Both the position numbers and the translations under genes were made by a program. From Sanguinoderma infundibulare (taxonomy: Eukaryota > Basidiomycota > Agaricomycetes > Polyporales > Polyporaceae), in the NCBI GenBank assembly GCA_032821775.1, contig JAVLRN010000007.1, positions 1,922,001 to 1,986,000 of the forward strand: 64,000 nucleotides of DNA, in the 5' to 3' direction. The notes beneath the pieces are model-generated. The model was not told the origin of the DNA, made no database searches, and saw only the letters and a program-made list of their open reading frames with translations. Of the stretch, positions 53,954 through 64,000 are shown in pieces; position 1 is the first letter of the stretch; each line of letters opens with the position of its first letter.

Positions 53954-54254
53954 ACTGCTGTAGTCTTGGATTGTGTGCTAAGGTCCTTGACGCTGATCTG
54001 GATGGGTGGTCGCAGTGGAGGTGTCCAAAGAGAGGGTGTCTGGCCGCGTGTCCTGACAAAATGGAAAGCGGGAGGGCGCAAGGTGAGGCTGCAGGCCGTG
54101 GCAGTTGCTGCTATAGATTAGATTAGATGACGTCGACGATTAGATCACTGAGATCTCGCAACGAATTTTCCTCGCCGCGCCCGAGTTTGACTTCTCTTCC
54201 ACACTACTTACCGTCTTCGCGTTCCTAACTTATCAGACGACCTCATTCATAAGC
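53954..54254. promoter_or_regulatory. Bidirectional promoter of membrane protein and RIO1
   Basis: Only 301 bases separate the divergent ATGs, so both promoters lie here. A short ATTAGATTAGAT tandem at about 54116-54127 is visible. No TATA is obvious. Confidence 0.5.
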
Positions 54255-56638
54255 ATGCCATCTGCAGTCATGGCAAGACCGCACGACATTGTGGAGGATG
54301 GCCAATTCGACGATGCGCCAGGAGACGAGTCCGCTCCCGCTCCCGCACCTGCGCTTGATCCCGATCCTCGACAAGGACGCACCTTTATCGACGACGAGGG
54401 TTTGCTAGAATGGTCCTCGGACAGCTCTGAAGACGATAGCGAGCCGGACGAATTTGAGCAAGAGGAGGATGCCCTGGAAGTGGAAGCGTTCCAAACCCTA
54501 CGCGCCGAGGACGAGGACTGGGAAATCGCCGAAGGAGGTACGTGCCATCCGCTGCTCATCCCGTTCAGCCGAACGAACCGCCCATGCAGACTTCACAAAA
54601 CAGTATAACCGCCTGCGGCAGCACGTCGCCATCCGGACTGGCGTGGCGCAAGGTGTTGCCTCCGCCCTGAATTCCAAGGCCGCGGTAGCGACACTACCAG
54701 TCGTAAATCGTCCTCGCCCTCCAAAGGCTGCGGGAACGCAGGCTTCGCAACAGCAGCAGCATGCAAAGGACAAGACGGAGAACCAGCTTCAGGCTCTGTC
54801 GAAGTACTCCTCGCGTCTGCGGAACCTGGACAGACCGTACGATCTGGGTGTGGGCGTAAATCGGAAGGGCCCGTCAGCTACCGCGAATATGAAGGACAAG
54901 AGTGACCGCGCAACGAGCGAGCAGGTGCTTGACCCGCGGACGCGGATTATTCTGTTCAAGATGATAGGACGCAGCCTTATTTACGAGGTCAACGGTTGTG
55001 TCAGCACTGGGAAGGAGGTCAGTTGAGATATTTCATGGTTTCATTAGAAGATTGACATCATTTCAGGCGAACGTCTACCATGCACTCACGCCAGATTATA
55101 AGCATCTTGCTCTCAAGATCTATAAGACCTCTATCCTTGTGTTCAAGGATCGCGATCGCTACGTTTCTGGGGAGTTTCGTTTCCGGAGAGGTTACAGGTG
55201 AGAATTATCCGTGCCACAATCATGACGCGAGGCTAAAGCCCCGGGCCTGAAGCCGTCATAATCCGCGGAAGATGGTGCGAGTTTGGGCAGAAAAGGAGAT
55301 GCGGAATCTGAAGCGACTTCGGACAGCGGGCATCCGGTGTCCAGAGCCCGTGGAAGTCCGCGAAAATGTTCTCGTGATGTCATTTGTAGGGGATAAAGAC
55401 GGATGGTACGGCCGTCTTACTTTCTGCACGACCCACCAACCCTGATCGTTCATTATAGGGCATCTCCACGTCTCAAGGATGCGGTCATTCCGGAGGCTGC
55501 GTTTCCGGATCTCTACGTCGAGCTCATGCTCATGACCCGCAAGATCTTTACCGAGTGCAAGCTCGTACACGCCGATCTCTCCGAGTACAACATACTTTAT
55601 CACGTTGATGACACCGAGCCCCGGCAGGCTGCTCCAGAGTCATCTTCCGATACCCATACGAACTCGGGCCAGGCTGCATCTTCTGTGGGCGAGGAGCAGC
55701 CGATACCAACGCCTCGCGGCCATCTCTATATCATCGACGTCTCACAATCAGTCGAGCACGACCACCCACACGCATTCGACTTCCTCCGCTCCGACCTGCG
55801 CAACGTCGACGATTTCTTCTCCAAACGCGGCGTCCGCACCGTCGGCCTCCGCCGCGCGTTCGAGTTCGTCACGCGTGAGCGCCTCGACACCTCCAAAGAC
55901 GAGGGCGCCATCCTGCGTGAGTGGATGAGCACGCCGCCCGAGTCCGCGAGGGCGGACGACGCCGATGACGACGACGACGACGACGACGAGGTGTTCATGC
56001 GGTCGTACATCCCCCGCACCCTGAACGAAGTGTACGACCCGGAGCGCGACGTCGGCGTCCTGAGCCGCGGCGAGGGCGAGAAGCTGATCTACAAGGACAC
56101 GATCGGGATCGTGGGCCCGAGCGAGAGCAGCAGGACGGACGAGCCGCCTGCTCCTGCGTCTGCTCCAGCTATCGCGAAGCCCCTGGACCGCCCGGACGGC
56201 GCCCCTGCGAAGAAGAAGAAGGGGGTCACGTTCGCGGACGAGACACGCGCCCCCGTCGGCGAAGGCGTCGAAGGGCGCGGAGAAGAAGGGGGCGTGGGTG
56301 CGGGCCTGGACGATGACGATGACGACAGCGAAGACGAGACGCAGTCTGGGGAAGGGGAGGGGGAAGGGGAAGGGGAGGACGGCGTGGAGGGCTTCAGGGA
56401 GAAGGCGCCGCGGGGCCACCGGCACGAGGACAAGGAAGCGAAGAAGGTGCGTTTGTATGGGTGGGAGGGAGCGCAGTGTGGCGATCCGGACGCTGAATCT
56501 GCGTGGCTCGTGGGCCGTGCTGTTTTTTTCCAGCAACGCAAGAAGGCGGCGAAGGAGGAAGCGCGGGAGAAGCGCAAGCACAAAATACCGAAGGCCGAGA
56601 AGAAGAGAAGGATCAAGGTGAGTGTGCGCGGCGGTTGA
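54255..56638 (+). CDS. RIO1: RIO1 atypical serine/threonine kinase (40S ribosome maturation)
   Basis: Exons 54255-54537, 54590-55017, 55067-55197, 55253-55405, 55459-56446 and 56534-56638 give 695 residues. An acidic N-terminus precedes the RIO domain. The RIO1 nucleotide loop is STGKEANVYHA (~232-243), with Lys254 in LALKIYKTS. Then come [18 protein letters not shown], the catalytic loop [12 protein letters not shown] (Asp371, Asn376) and the metal loop [14 protein letters not shown] (Asp425). Rio1 drives late cytoplasmic maturation of pre-40S subunits. Between catalytic and metal loops sits a 37-residue polar insert (~382-418) rich in Ser, Glu and Gln. The C-terminal ~200 residues are highly acidic then Lys-rich. 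The last codons may instead splice at 56618 to give a different tail. MARPHDI at 54270 is an alternative start. Confidence 0.93.
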
Positions 56639-57359
56639 GCGATGAAGATGCCCGGTGCAGCTGGCTCGCGTTAGCGTACGGGCCCGGCGAGGAGCGGACT
56701 TGAATGAAGTGCAGCAGTACCCTGAACGCATGGAGCTCTAGACTAGCGAAGTCGATCATCGCGAAACCTTCGTGTGGTCGTTCAGAAACCTTTGAGGCGA
56801 AAATAGTAAATCTGTAACGAGTACCCATTGATAACTTATGTGTATACATACAAGTTCCGCTCCAGGCATTCTCTGTCGCTGAGTATCGATATCCGAGTAC
56901 TGCTGCCCAGCAGGCCAAGGGAGTAAGTGCGTATATGTAGCCCGCGCGCCCAACACCCGATCGAAGAGCGAGTCGCATAACCTGCCGCGTGGAAAGATAT
57001 GGGGATAAGTGTTTGCTTCTATAGTACATCAGTCGTGTGGATCGACGATGGAGTATACCGTGTCAACGAACGTGCTAGGACATGTTTCAACGTTTCAACG
57101 GCGGTGGCGTCTGGCGCTGCGCCGTGCGCGTCAAGATGGACCGACAAGTTGAAGTAGATGAAGATGACAGATGGGGGATGGCAGGCGTGAGACGGGTATA
57201 TACATGTACATGTGTTGCTGCAACTGCGACTGCGGATGCGGACCAGGATAATTCGTCTGTGGCGTACAACATTGGGCTTCGACGCGGATCTTCTTCTGGT
57301 TTGTCGTACACATGCACACGCGGTGGCGACACCGTGGGGCACGACGAGGGCGGGCCCGA
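56639..57359. other. Intergenic region, convergent 3' ends
   Basis: 3' flanks of RIO1 (+) and the MAP kinase kinase (-). A short TATACATGTACATG palindromic stretch lies near 57198-57211. No gene is seen. Confidence 0.5.
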
Positions 57360-58926
57360 CTAGAACGTCGAAGCCCATGCCTCGAGGTCGATCGTCGCCG
57401 TCCTGGAGCGTTCAATCCATGAGTGTTTCTGGCCAGTATGCGGTTAGTTTTGGCGTCAGAAGCACAACGAATAACCGAGCCGAGACGCACAAGCAGGTCC
57501 TTGGGCGTCTTCCGCATGTCGGGATCCTTGAGCAAGCAGCTGTCTACGAAGTCGTCTGCCTCCTTCGGGAAGCGGCCCTCGGGTGTGAGACGAGGCGCAG
57601 GCTCGTTCACGATGTGCTGAAGGAGCTCAAGGATGCTCATCGTCATCCCCCCGCCTTGGAGACTGACACCCTTGCTCTTCCGCTTCTTCTTCTTGTCCTT
57701 CTGCTCCTTGGTCAGGGAGAGTGTGGGGCGAGACCGGCTGGGCGAAAGGGTGCCCTCAAAGTCGGAGAGATCCGAGTCGTCCGAGGAGGACTCGGCGAAT
57801 GGGAACCGGCCGAGGGCGAGTTCGATGAGCGAAATGCCGAGCGACCACACATCTGACTTGACGGTATATTGCGCGCCCTGTATACGTTCCGGCTGTGCAA
57901 AGCAAACGCATCCGCGTTCTCAGCATCTGTGATAGCATGCTGCGCTGGTTACGGGGGACTCACGCTCATGTAGGTAGATGTACCGACGAAAGTGTCCGCA
58001 ATGGAGTTGATGAGCTCCCCAGAAACACCGAAGTCACAAATCTTGATCTGGCCTTGGGAATTGAAGAGAATATTTGAGGGTTTAATGTCTACAAGACGCG
58101 TTATGGGGTGGACAGGAACACCATGCATATCTCGGAACGTACCACGGTGGATAATCCGGTGGACATCGTAGAGATACGTGAGGCCCTCGAGCACGGCGAG
58201 CGCTACCTTGCCCATAACATCGATATCAATGGGACCGATCTTCTTGTAGATGCCGTCGAGGGAACCCTTGTCCATAAACTCCATGCAGATGCAGATGTTT
58301 GGGTCCGAGATGAAGGCGCCGTAGAAGGAGATGATGTTGTCGGAATGGCAGTCGTGCATGATTTGGAGCTCGCGGAGGATTTGTTTCCTCACCGACGGCT
58401 TCGCGTCAATCAAGACGATCTAGCAGGCATCATTCGCGCCCCGCGCACGGAGTTCGCAGATGGGGGCGCGACGCACCTTCTTCGCCATGATGGTCCCGGT
58501 GGGCAGATGCTCGACCTTCTTCACACTGCCACCGTTGCCCTGGCCGAGCTCATGGAGGTCCTTGAGGTCCTCGTTGCGGAGGTCGTGGTACTTGTGCTCC
58601 GAGTTGAGCTCGAGGTTGGCGAGCGTGGTGGAGAGGGTCGTGTGGTAGGTCATTCGGTGCGCAGAGGCAGAGCCTGTCGGTGGCGCCGAGTTTGAGCCAT
58701 TTACGGTCAAAAGGTTGTTGTCTGGATCGACGGTGGCCGTATTGGTGGTGGAGACCTTGGGGGCGGCGAGCTTCATGGGCGGGGGCCGCTTCTTGCCCCC
58801 GCCGGCGGGCACGGGCGCGACGCGAATCGGCTCTGGCTGGGGCTCCGGGGCGGGCTGGGTGACGTCGAGCTGGAGGGCCTTAAAGTTGCGCTTCTTGCGC
58901 ACAGGACCTGCAGCGAGGGATGCCAT
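57360..58926 (-). CDS. STE7: MAP kinase kinase of the Ste7/Fuz7 type
   Basis: Exons 58926-58477, 58419-58143, 58088-57964, 57892-57491 and 57428-57360 give 440 residues. The kinase domain shows LGQGNGGSVKKVEH (glycine loop), IMAKK (catalytic lysine), HRDIKPSN with Asp243, DFGVSGE at 261, and an activation segment INSIADTFVGTSTYMS with Ser271 and Thr275 aligned to the MEK1 phosphosites. An insertion of ~60 residues rich in Ser, Lys and Pro (DDSDLSDFEG; KEQKDKKKKRKSK) lies in the C-lobe where MEKs carry a proline-rich insert. The N-terminus has a basic docking-like motif (PVRKKRNFKALQLD) of the type that binds MAP kinases. In basidiomycetes this kinase relays pheromone and morphogenesis signals. 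Confidence 0.95.
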
Positions 58927-59240
58927 GATGAACCTTTGGCTGGATACGCGTCAGGGAGTCTCGCGAGGGGGAAGGACGGGGAGGAGGGGGGACAATGGCG
59001 GGGGGAAGGAGGGCGACGACGGGAGGGACAAGGGAGAGACTCGGTCGGCGGTGCGACTTGTTCAAGCACCGAGCGTTCGGGCCAATTCGATCGCCCCTCC
59101 CTCAATCTCTGCTGACTAAGCTCCCCCCACACTCCGACAGCCCCCGCAGGCGCCCGCGCGGGTCGCGTCCACGTCGCGCGCCCTGGCGTCTCGCGCATCC
59201 CTCACCCTCGCGTCCATCGTCCAGCCCGCCCTCTGCCGCC
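58927..59240. promoter_or_regulatory. Bidirectional promoter of MAP kinase kinase and M3 peptidase
   Basis: Only 314 bases lie between the divergent ATGs. The sequence is GC-rich with purine-rich and pyrimidine-rich halves and no TATA. Confidence 0.5.
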
Positions 59241-62200
59241 ATGAACGTTCGCGCGACGTGCTCGGTCGCTGTCGCGTCCATCCGCCGCCGCCCCCTGCTC
59301 GCGCTGGGCGTGGGCGTGGGTGCGCTCGCCGCTGCTCGCTCGTCGCTCGTTCCTAGCGCAGTCATGCGTCTGCGCCAGGTCACGCCGTCTTCTCATCTGG
59401 GTCCGAATGGTAACCTCTGGCACTATCGATCGCACTCCTCGCTCTCAGGGTCAACATTCTCGCTCCCTCCCACTGACCCGATAATGGCATCGCTGAAACC
59501 GCCCCAGGCCGCACCCAAGTGGACCCACACCCCAGAGGAGGTCATCGCCCTGACCAAGGACGCCATCGAGGACGAGCGCAATCGTCTCGACAGGATCGGC
59601 TCCCTGAAGGCCGAGGAGTGCAACTTCGAATCTGTACGTACGCGCGGCCGTCCAGCCATCCGGTTTCAGTCGTTCGCTTGTCCACGTCCTCGGCGCAATA
59701 CTCATTCAGTCTGGGTTGGGGTGTTGCTAGGTGTTTGTGAGTCCTCCCTAACGTCGACTGTTGGTTGCGGGGGCGGTAACCAGTGGCATTATAGTTGGCT
59801 CTCGCCGAAGGCGAACGCACGGCGGACGCTATCATTGAGCCCTTGACGTTCTACCAGAACGTGTCCCCGTCCAAGGAGCTCCGCGATGCCTCCAACGAGG
59901 CAGAGGTCCTCGCTCGCGACTTTGGCGTCGAGGCGTCCATGCGCATCGACGTCTTTCGCGCCAAGCAGGCCGCAGAGGAGAACATCAAAAAGTCTGGGAG
60001 GGAGCTCACTCCAGAGGAACAGCGGCTGGTCAACAAAATGATCCTAGACGGAAAGCGTGCCGGCCTTGCGCTGCCTGATGCCGAGAGGGAGCGGTTGACC
60101 GTCCTCAAGAAGGAGCTGTCCCAGACGTGTTTGGAGTTCAGCGTAAGCATCTGTCGCCATGCCATTACATGACTGCAAGATGCTCAATTTGATCGCAGAA
60201 AAACTTTAATGAAGAGAACGTGCGTCCTAATTCCCAGACCCATCGCGTTGGAGATCGTCTGGCGGAGTCGAGATTGAGTGAGGAGCGGGATACAATTGGG
60301 AGATAGCTCTTTCGCGCGAAGATCCGACTCCCAAGTTGCGCGATCGCCAGGCCTTTTGAGATTGTCCACCATCTCGCCTGTGTTTCGCCCGATACTCTAT
60401 CCCTCAGAGCATTAGCCAAGGCCGTGGCAAACATGGTCTGGTTGCACTGGATAGTACACTGACATCCTTTCATTCAGGGTGTCGCCACCTTTACGCTGGA
60501 CGAGCTCAAGGGCGTCCCCGAAGATGTCATATCAGGCTACACTAAGCGCACTGAGGACGAGAAGGAGGTGTACGATGTCACCTTCAAGACCCCCGACATC
60601 TTTCCTCTGGTAAGTCCTCCACTCTAAAATTCTTGGACAATCTCTCTGACAAACGATGCAGTTCAAATACGCAGAGAACCCGGAGACGCGTCGCACCGCT
60701 TATGAGAAGTTCGAGAACCGGTTGGCAATCAACAAGCCCATCATGGCCAAGTTCCTTGACCTGCGTCGCCAGATTGGAAAGCTCTTGGGCTATTCCACAT
60801 GGGCAGACTATGTCACGGAAGTGAAAATGGTCAAGAACGCGAAAAGCGTAAAGCAGGTGCGCCTGCTGTGCTGTCGTTTTCAGCGTTGTTTACTTACGTT
60901 CGCACGTGTAGTTCCTCTTGGACCTTGAGCAGAAACTCCGTCCGGTCGGTACCAAGGACCGCGACACCCTCCTTGCGCTCAAAAAGGAGGAGCACGAACA
61001 GAAGGGTCTGCCTTTCGACGGCGAGTTCTACCTCTGGGACTACAGGTACTACGACCGCAAGTTCATTGAGCAGACCTTGAGCCTCGACGATTCGCTCGTC
61101 AAGGAGTACTTCCCCGTGTCTAAAGTCGTTCCTGCTATCCTCGAGATCTACCAGAACCTTCTTGGGGTCAAGTTCGTTGAAGTCAAGGGTGGCGAGACCT
61201 GGCACCCTGGTGAGTTCTCAAGCGCTAATGTTCGATATAAACCGTTGGTACTCATTATCGCCGAAGATGTCCAGATGTTTGCCGTTTGGGAGAAGGACGC
61301 GAGAGATAGGTCCGGCTTCGTCGGGTACTGCTACCTCGATCTGTTCCCTCGTGGTGCGTGCCGAAGCCACGCGGCTCTTCATCTCGCCCTCATGCCCATT
61401 CACTTTTACAGCATCGAAGTACTCGCATGCAGCCGTGTGGCCGCTCCTGGCCGGGTACGAGAAGCGGGACGGATCACGCTCGTACCCGCTGACGGCGATG
61501 GTGGCGAACCTGGCGAAGCCGACGCCCGCCAAGCCAGCTCTCATGCGGCACGACGACGTGACGACGTTTTTCCACGAGATGGGCCACGTCTTCCACGGGC
61601 TGCTGTCGCGGACGAAGTTCTCGCGGTTCCACGGGACGAGCGTCGCAGGGGACTTTGTGGAGGCTCCGTCGCAGATGCTGGAGAACTGGTGCTTTGAGCC
61701 GAAGGTACTGGAGAAGATGAGCAGCCACTACGAGAGCGGGAAGCCGTTGGATGCGGAGCTGATCGACAAGATCATCAAGAGGTGTGTGCTATCCTTTTTT
61801 TTCTACTTGACTTGGTTATGGATGTTCATCATTGCTTTGCAGCCGATACGTCAACGTCGGGTTGTTCTATCTCCGCCAACTGTTCTTCGCCAACTTCGAT
61901 CTCAAGGTCCACACGGACCAAGGTCAGCGGTTTGCTTCGTTTGGTATTCACTGCTTGTTTAAGCATCTTTGTGTGTTTCAGAACCGGCGGACTACTCAGA
62001 GCTCTGGAACTCGATGCGCGAATCGATCTCGCTCGTCAAGGGCAAGAATCTGGGCGCGGGCGAGGGCACGTTCAACCACATTGCGAGCGGGTACGACGCC
62101 GGGTACTACGGCTACACGTACTCGCTCGTCTTCGCCGCGGACATGTACGCGACGATCTTCAAGAAGGACCCGCTGGACCCACAGCGGGGGAAGCTCTACC

Positions 62201-62379
62201 GCGAGAAGATTCTACGTCCGGGTGGAAGCCGCGACGAGATTGACTCGCTCAAGGTACGTTGTGGGATGTTGGTTTAGGTACGGTCGCTGACTGGATCGGG
62301 GGGCGTGCAGGACTTCCTTGGGCGGGAGCCGAACTCGGAGGCGTTCATTAAGGAGCTGTTCGGCAGCCAGAGCTCGTGA
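59241..62379 (+). CDS. PRD1: M3 family metallopeptidase (thimet oligopeptidase/saccharolysin)
   Basis: Eleven exons (59241-59633, 59795-60142, 60199-60219, 60478-60609, 60662-60856, 60912-61209, 61267-61353, 61412-61781, 61843-61922, 61982-62253, 62311-62379) give 754 residues. The zinc site is FFHEMGHVFH (His546, Glu547, His550) with Glu575 in DFVEAPSQMLENW, 25 residues after the second His as in the family. Other family segments are KNFNEENGVATFTLDELKG, YLWDYRYYDRKF and SGYDAGYYGYTYS. These enzymes cut short peptides only. The first 81 residues are basic and Ser/Ala-rich, resembling a mitochondrial leader, and an in-frame ATG at 59484 (Met82, MASLKPPQ) could give a cytosolic form. Intron 60220-60477 is unusually long (258 nt), and exon 3 is 21 nt. 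Confidence 0.95.
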
Positions 62380-63444
62380 GCGCAAACGGACACGACGTGG
62401 TCCCACGAATTGAATGGTTCTGGTTCGGGCGAGGCTCGAGAGTGAGAGTCGGATGTGGACGGACATGATGTAATTAGCACGCATGCACTGTAACATACAT
62501 ACACTACACACCGCTCTGTCCATGGCTTGGCTTGTTGGTGGTCGTGTGATGCGATCGCCTGGATTGCTTGGCCTGCGGCCCCGATCGGTGGGTTAATTTC
62601 GTGTACCTCGAGCTTAAAAAGGGAAGTCCGTGTGTGAAGAGTGGTGAGAAAGATGCAGGTTCGTAAACCTTGTTCGGTTGCCATATAGGTAAAATTCGGT
62701 GCTCATCCGTCGGTCGTCTGAGGTCGGTGTGGTCAGAGTGTGCTGCTCTGTGATTCAGAGCGGGGACTTGAGGGAGACCGGGATCAGCTGATCGCTCCAG
62801 CGGAAGCAAAAACATCCAGGCCGTACTTATCGATGCCATCGTGCAGCACTCCACCGCTGCTTAACTTCATTCTTCCCCATCCGCTCTCCTTGGCACTTCG
62901 ACGTCGTCACTCCAAGCTGCAATCCGCGCGATGACAAGCCATTCGCGGGAAGACATCGCGCAGTTACCCGAGCCGAGGCTGTTGGAGAGGGCGGCAAGAG
63001 GGGCAGTTGAGGTAACGTTCCTGCCAGCGTCCAGACGCCGCGCGCCGGCGGCGGATCGTGTTCGAGTCGAGTCGCTGACGATTTGTCGCTGGGATCGGAC
63101 ACGGGGCAGGCCACGGGCGGAGGGCTGGATGCTGCCGCGGAAGATGTGCGTTCGAACTTCTTCTTCCACCCCATACTTAAGCTTTGGGCACCGCCCGCGT
63201 TCCAAGCATTCGCCCGCCTCCAATTTCTTGGCAACACTGCTTTCCGGACGCATCGCCTGCCCGAGTTCCTCCTTGCTCTTCAACCCTCTCGACCGCTCAG
63301 AGCTGACCACATCCTCCTTCGACCTTGCACAGGCTCTGTCCGGAGTAGCTCGCAAGGCCGAGGTGAGCTAGACCATACCTACCCTCTTCCTCTCTCTTCT
63401 TCTCCTGCTCGCCCGCCGCCACTTCTGTTCGCAAAACTTGTGCC
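62380..63444. other. Intergenic region and leader of the last gene
   Basis: The 3' flank of the M3 peptidase is followed by ~1 kb with overlapping short frames on both strands. A GAG/GTGAGC donor-like site at 63362-63364 precedes the next ATG and could mark an intron in the 5' leader. No conserved protein is recognised. Confidence 0.4.
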
Positions 63445-64000
63445 ATGAGCGAACGCCGCAAAGAGCGCAGACGCACCTGGATGGGTCGTTACTCGGCCTC
63501 CTGGAGGTCCAGCGTTCTCGATGGCAAGGACGCGGTCCTCCCCAGCCCGCAGGAGGGCAAGGAGCAGACCTACGACCGCGTCCCCGGCTCGCCTAATCCC
63601 AGCGGCTCTGGCGGCACGGGCGGCGGCAGCATTCTGCCGTTCAAGAGGAGCAACTCGGGCCAGTCCCTCGCCTCGCTCGTATCCCCACGACCGGGCACGC
63701 CGCTGACCACCAAGAAGCGCTCTGGCTCCTCGACCTCGCTCTCCCAGGATGGTCACAACGGCGACCCAAATCAGGTCCAGCCTCCCAACAACGGCCATTC
63801 GCTCGAGCGCACCATCTCATCTCTTTCCACACAGTCCACCTCCACCATGACACACCCCGCGCCCTCCCAAAAGTCCCCCGATCCCGCCGCGCGCCACCCC
63901 GGCTCCTTCTCCAAGATGTCCATCGGCTCCATGCTCTCCTCCCTCTCCCTCACACGCGGCGACCGCGCCAGCCACGGCCACGACGAGGAGCGCGGCCGCC
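63445..64000 (+). CDS. N-terminal part of a Ser/Pro-rich hypothetical protein (truncated)
   Basis: An ATG at 63445 opens a frame that runs to the end of the window without a stop (about 185 codons). It begins MSERRKERRRTWMGRYSAS and continues with low-complexity Ser, Pro, Gly and Thr segments with scattered basic clusters. GC-rich third positions and the absence of stops support coding. The product is probably a long, disordered regulatory or signalling protein whose folded domain lies beyond the window. The family cannot be named. Confidence 0.65.
   Translation, partial: MSERRKERRRTWMGRYSASWRSSVLDGKDAVLPSPQEGKEQTYDRVPGSPNPSGSGGTGGGSILPFKRSNSGQSLASLVSPRPGTPLTTKKRSGSSTSLSQDGHNGDPNQVQPPNNGHSLERTISSLSTQSTSTMTHPAPSQKSPDPAARHPGSFSKMSIGSMLSSLSLTRGDRASHGHDEERGR

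Noticed and set aside
55748..56731. 327-codon minus-strand open frame
   Set aside because: Antisense to RIO1 through its repetitive acidic GAC/GAG codons; a compositional shadow.
60220..60477. 102-codon antisense frame in the long intron of the M3 peptidase
   Set aside because: No motifs. The stretch is adequately explained as a long intron joining two conserved exons.
62931..63371. 146-codon plus-strand frame upstream of the last gene
   Set aside because: Arg/Ser-rich without conserved content. It overlaps equally long antisense frames and is more likely leader sequence.
1..64000. CRISPR arrays, rRNA, bacterial operons, intact transposons or viral genes
   Set aside because: None seen. There are no spaced direct repeats, terminal repeats, transposase, reverse transcriptase or capsid motifs in any frame I could read.

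Overview
This is a nuclear segment from a filamentous basidiomycete, most likely an Agaricomycete (mushroom or polypore). The evidence is gene density (about one gene per 2.5 kb), very intron-rich genes (mostly 50-75 nt introns with GT..AG ends and CTAAC/CTGAC-like branch sites), GC-rich third codon positions, fungal Zn2Cys6 regulators and an alternative oxidase. The species cannot be named from this sequence. All gene models here were spliced by hand from frame, splice sites and family conservation. Each model totals a whole number of codons, but none has transcript support.

Layout. 1-4.1 kb holds the tail of an unknown gene and then three mitochondrial genes: ribosomal protein uL29m, the complex II assembly factor SDHAF1/Sdh6, and a complex I assembly factor of the NDUFAF6 family. 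The two assembly factors are head-to-head. 4.7-9.3 kb is one long F-box-like gene with an outsized 1 kb intron and a GC-AG intron. 10-11.9 kb is a cytosine-deaminase-like amidohydrolase whose non-histidine active-site residues are changed. 12.5-13.4 kb looks like a decayed gene. 13.6-17.1 kb is a head-to-head pair, a 2-oxoglutarate dioxygenase and an alpha/beta hydrolase ending in a PTS1-like ARL. 17.5-19.2 kb is alternative oxidase, and 21.8-25.1 kb a divergently transcribed Zn2Cys6 factor, with 2.6 kb between them. 25.6-26.5 kb is pyridoxamine-phosphate oxidase, followed by a 3 kb gene-poor stretch.

29.5-34.4 kb is a 1,425-residue kelch/BTB protein. 35.2-37.4 kb is a CHFR-like ubiquitin ligase with a RING finger and a PBZ (poly-ADP-ribose-binding) finger but no FHA domain. 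38-42 kb is a second Zn2Cys6 factor. 42-46.3 kb is sparse, with one doubtful small gene. 46.4-47.6 kb is a secreted class 3 lipase, 48.2-49.4 kb an FHA splicing factor (SNIP1/Pml1), 50-51.4 kb a zinc-finger protein, and 51.96 kb a tRNA-Glu(UUC). These are followed by mitochondrial ribosomal protein mS41, a four-helix membrane protein, the RIO1 kinase, a MAP kinase kinase of the Ste7/Fuz7 type, an M3 oligopeptidase, and the start of a Ser-rich protein cut by the window edge.

There is no obvious multi-gene novel system, prophage, CRISPR array or intact transposon. Most genes are conserved housekeeping or regulatory genes. The points most worth a second look are the catalytically altered amidohydrolase, the CHFR-like ligase lacking FHA, the coding-like open stretch in the long F-box intron, the decayed gene at 12.5-13.4 kb, the AOX/Zn2Cys6 head-to-head pair, the long open frame between them, and the many 7-22 nt micro-exons that automated gene callers would probably miss.
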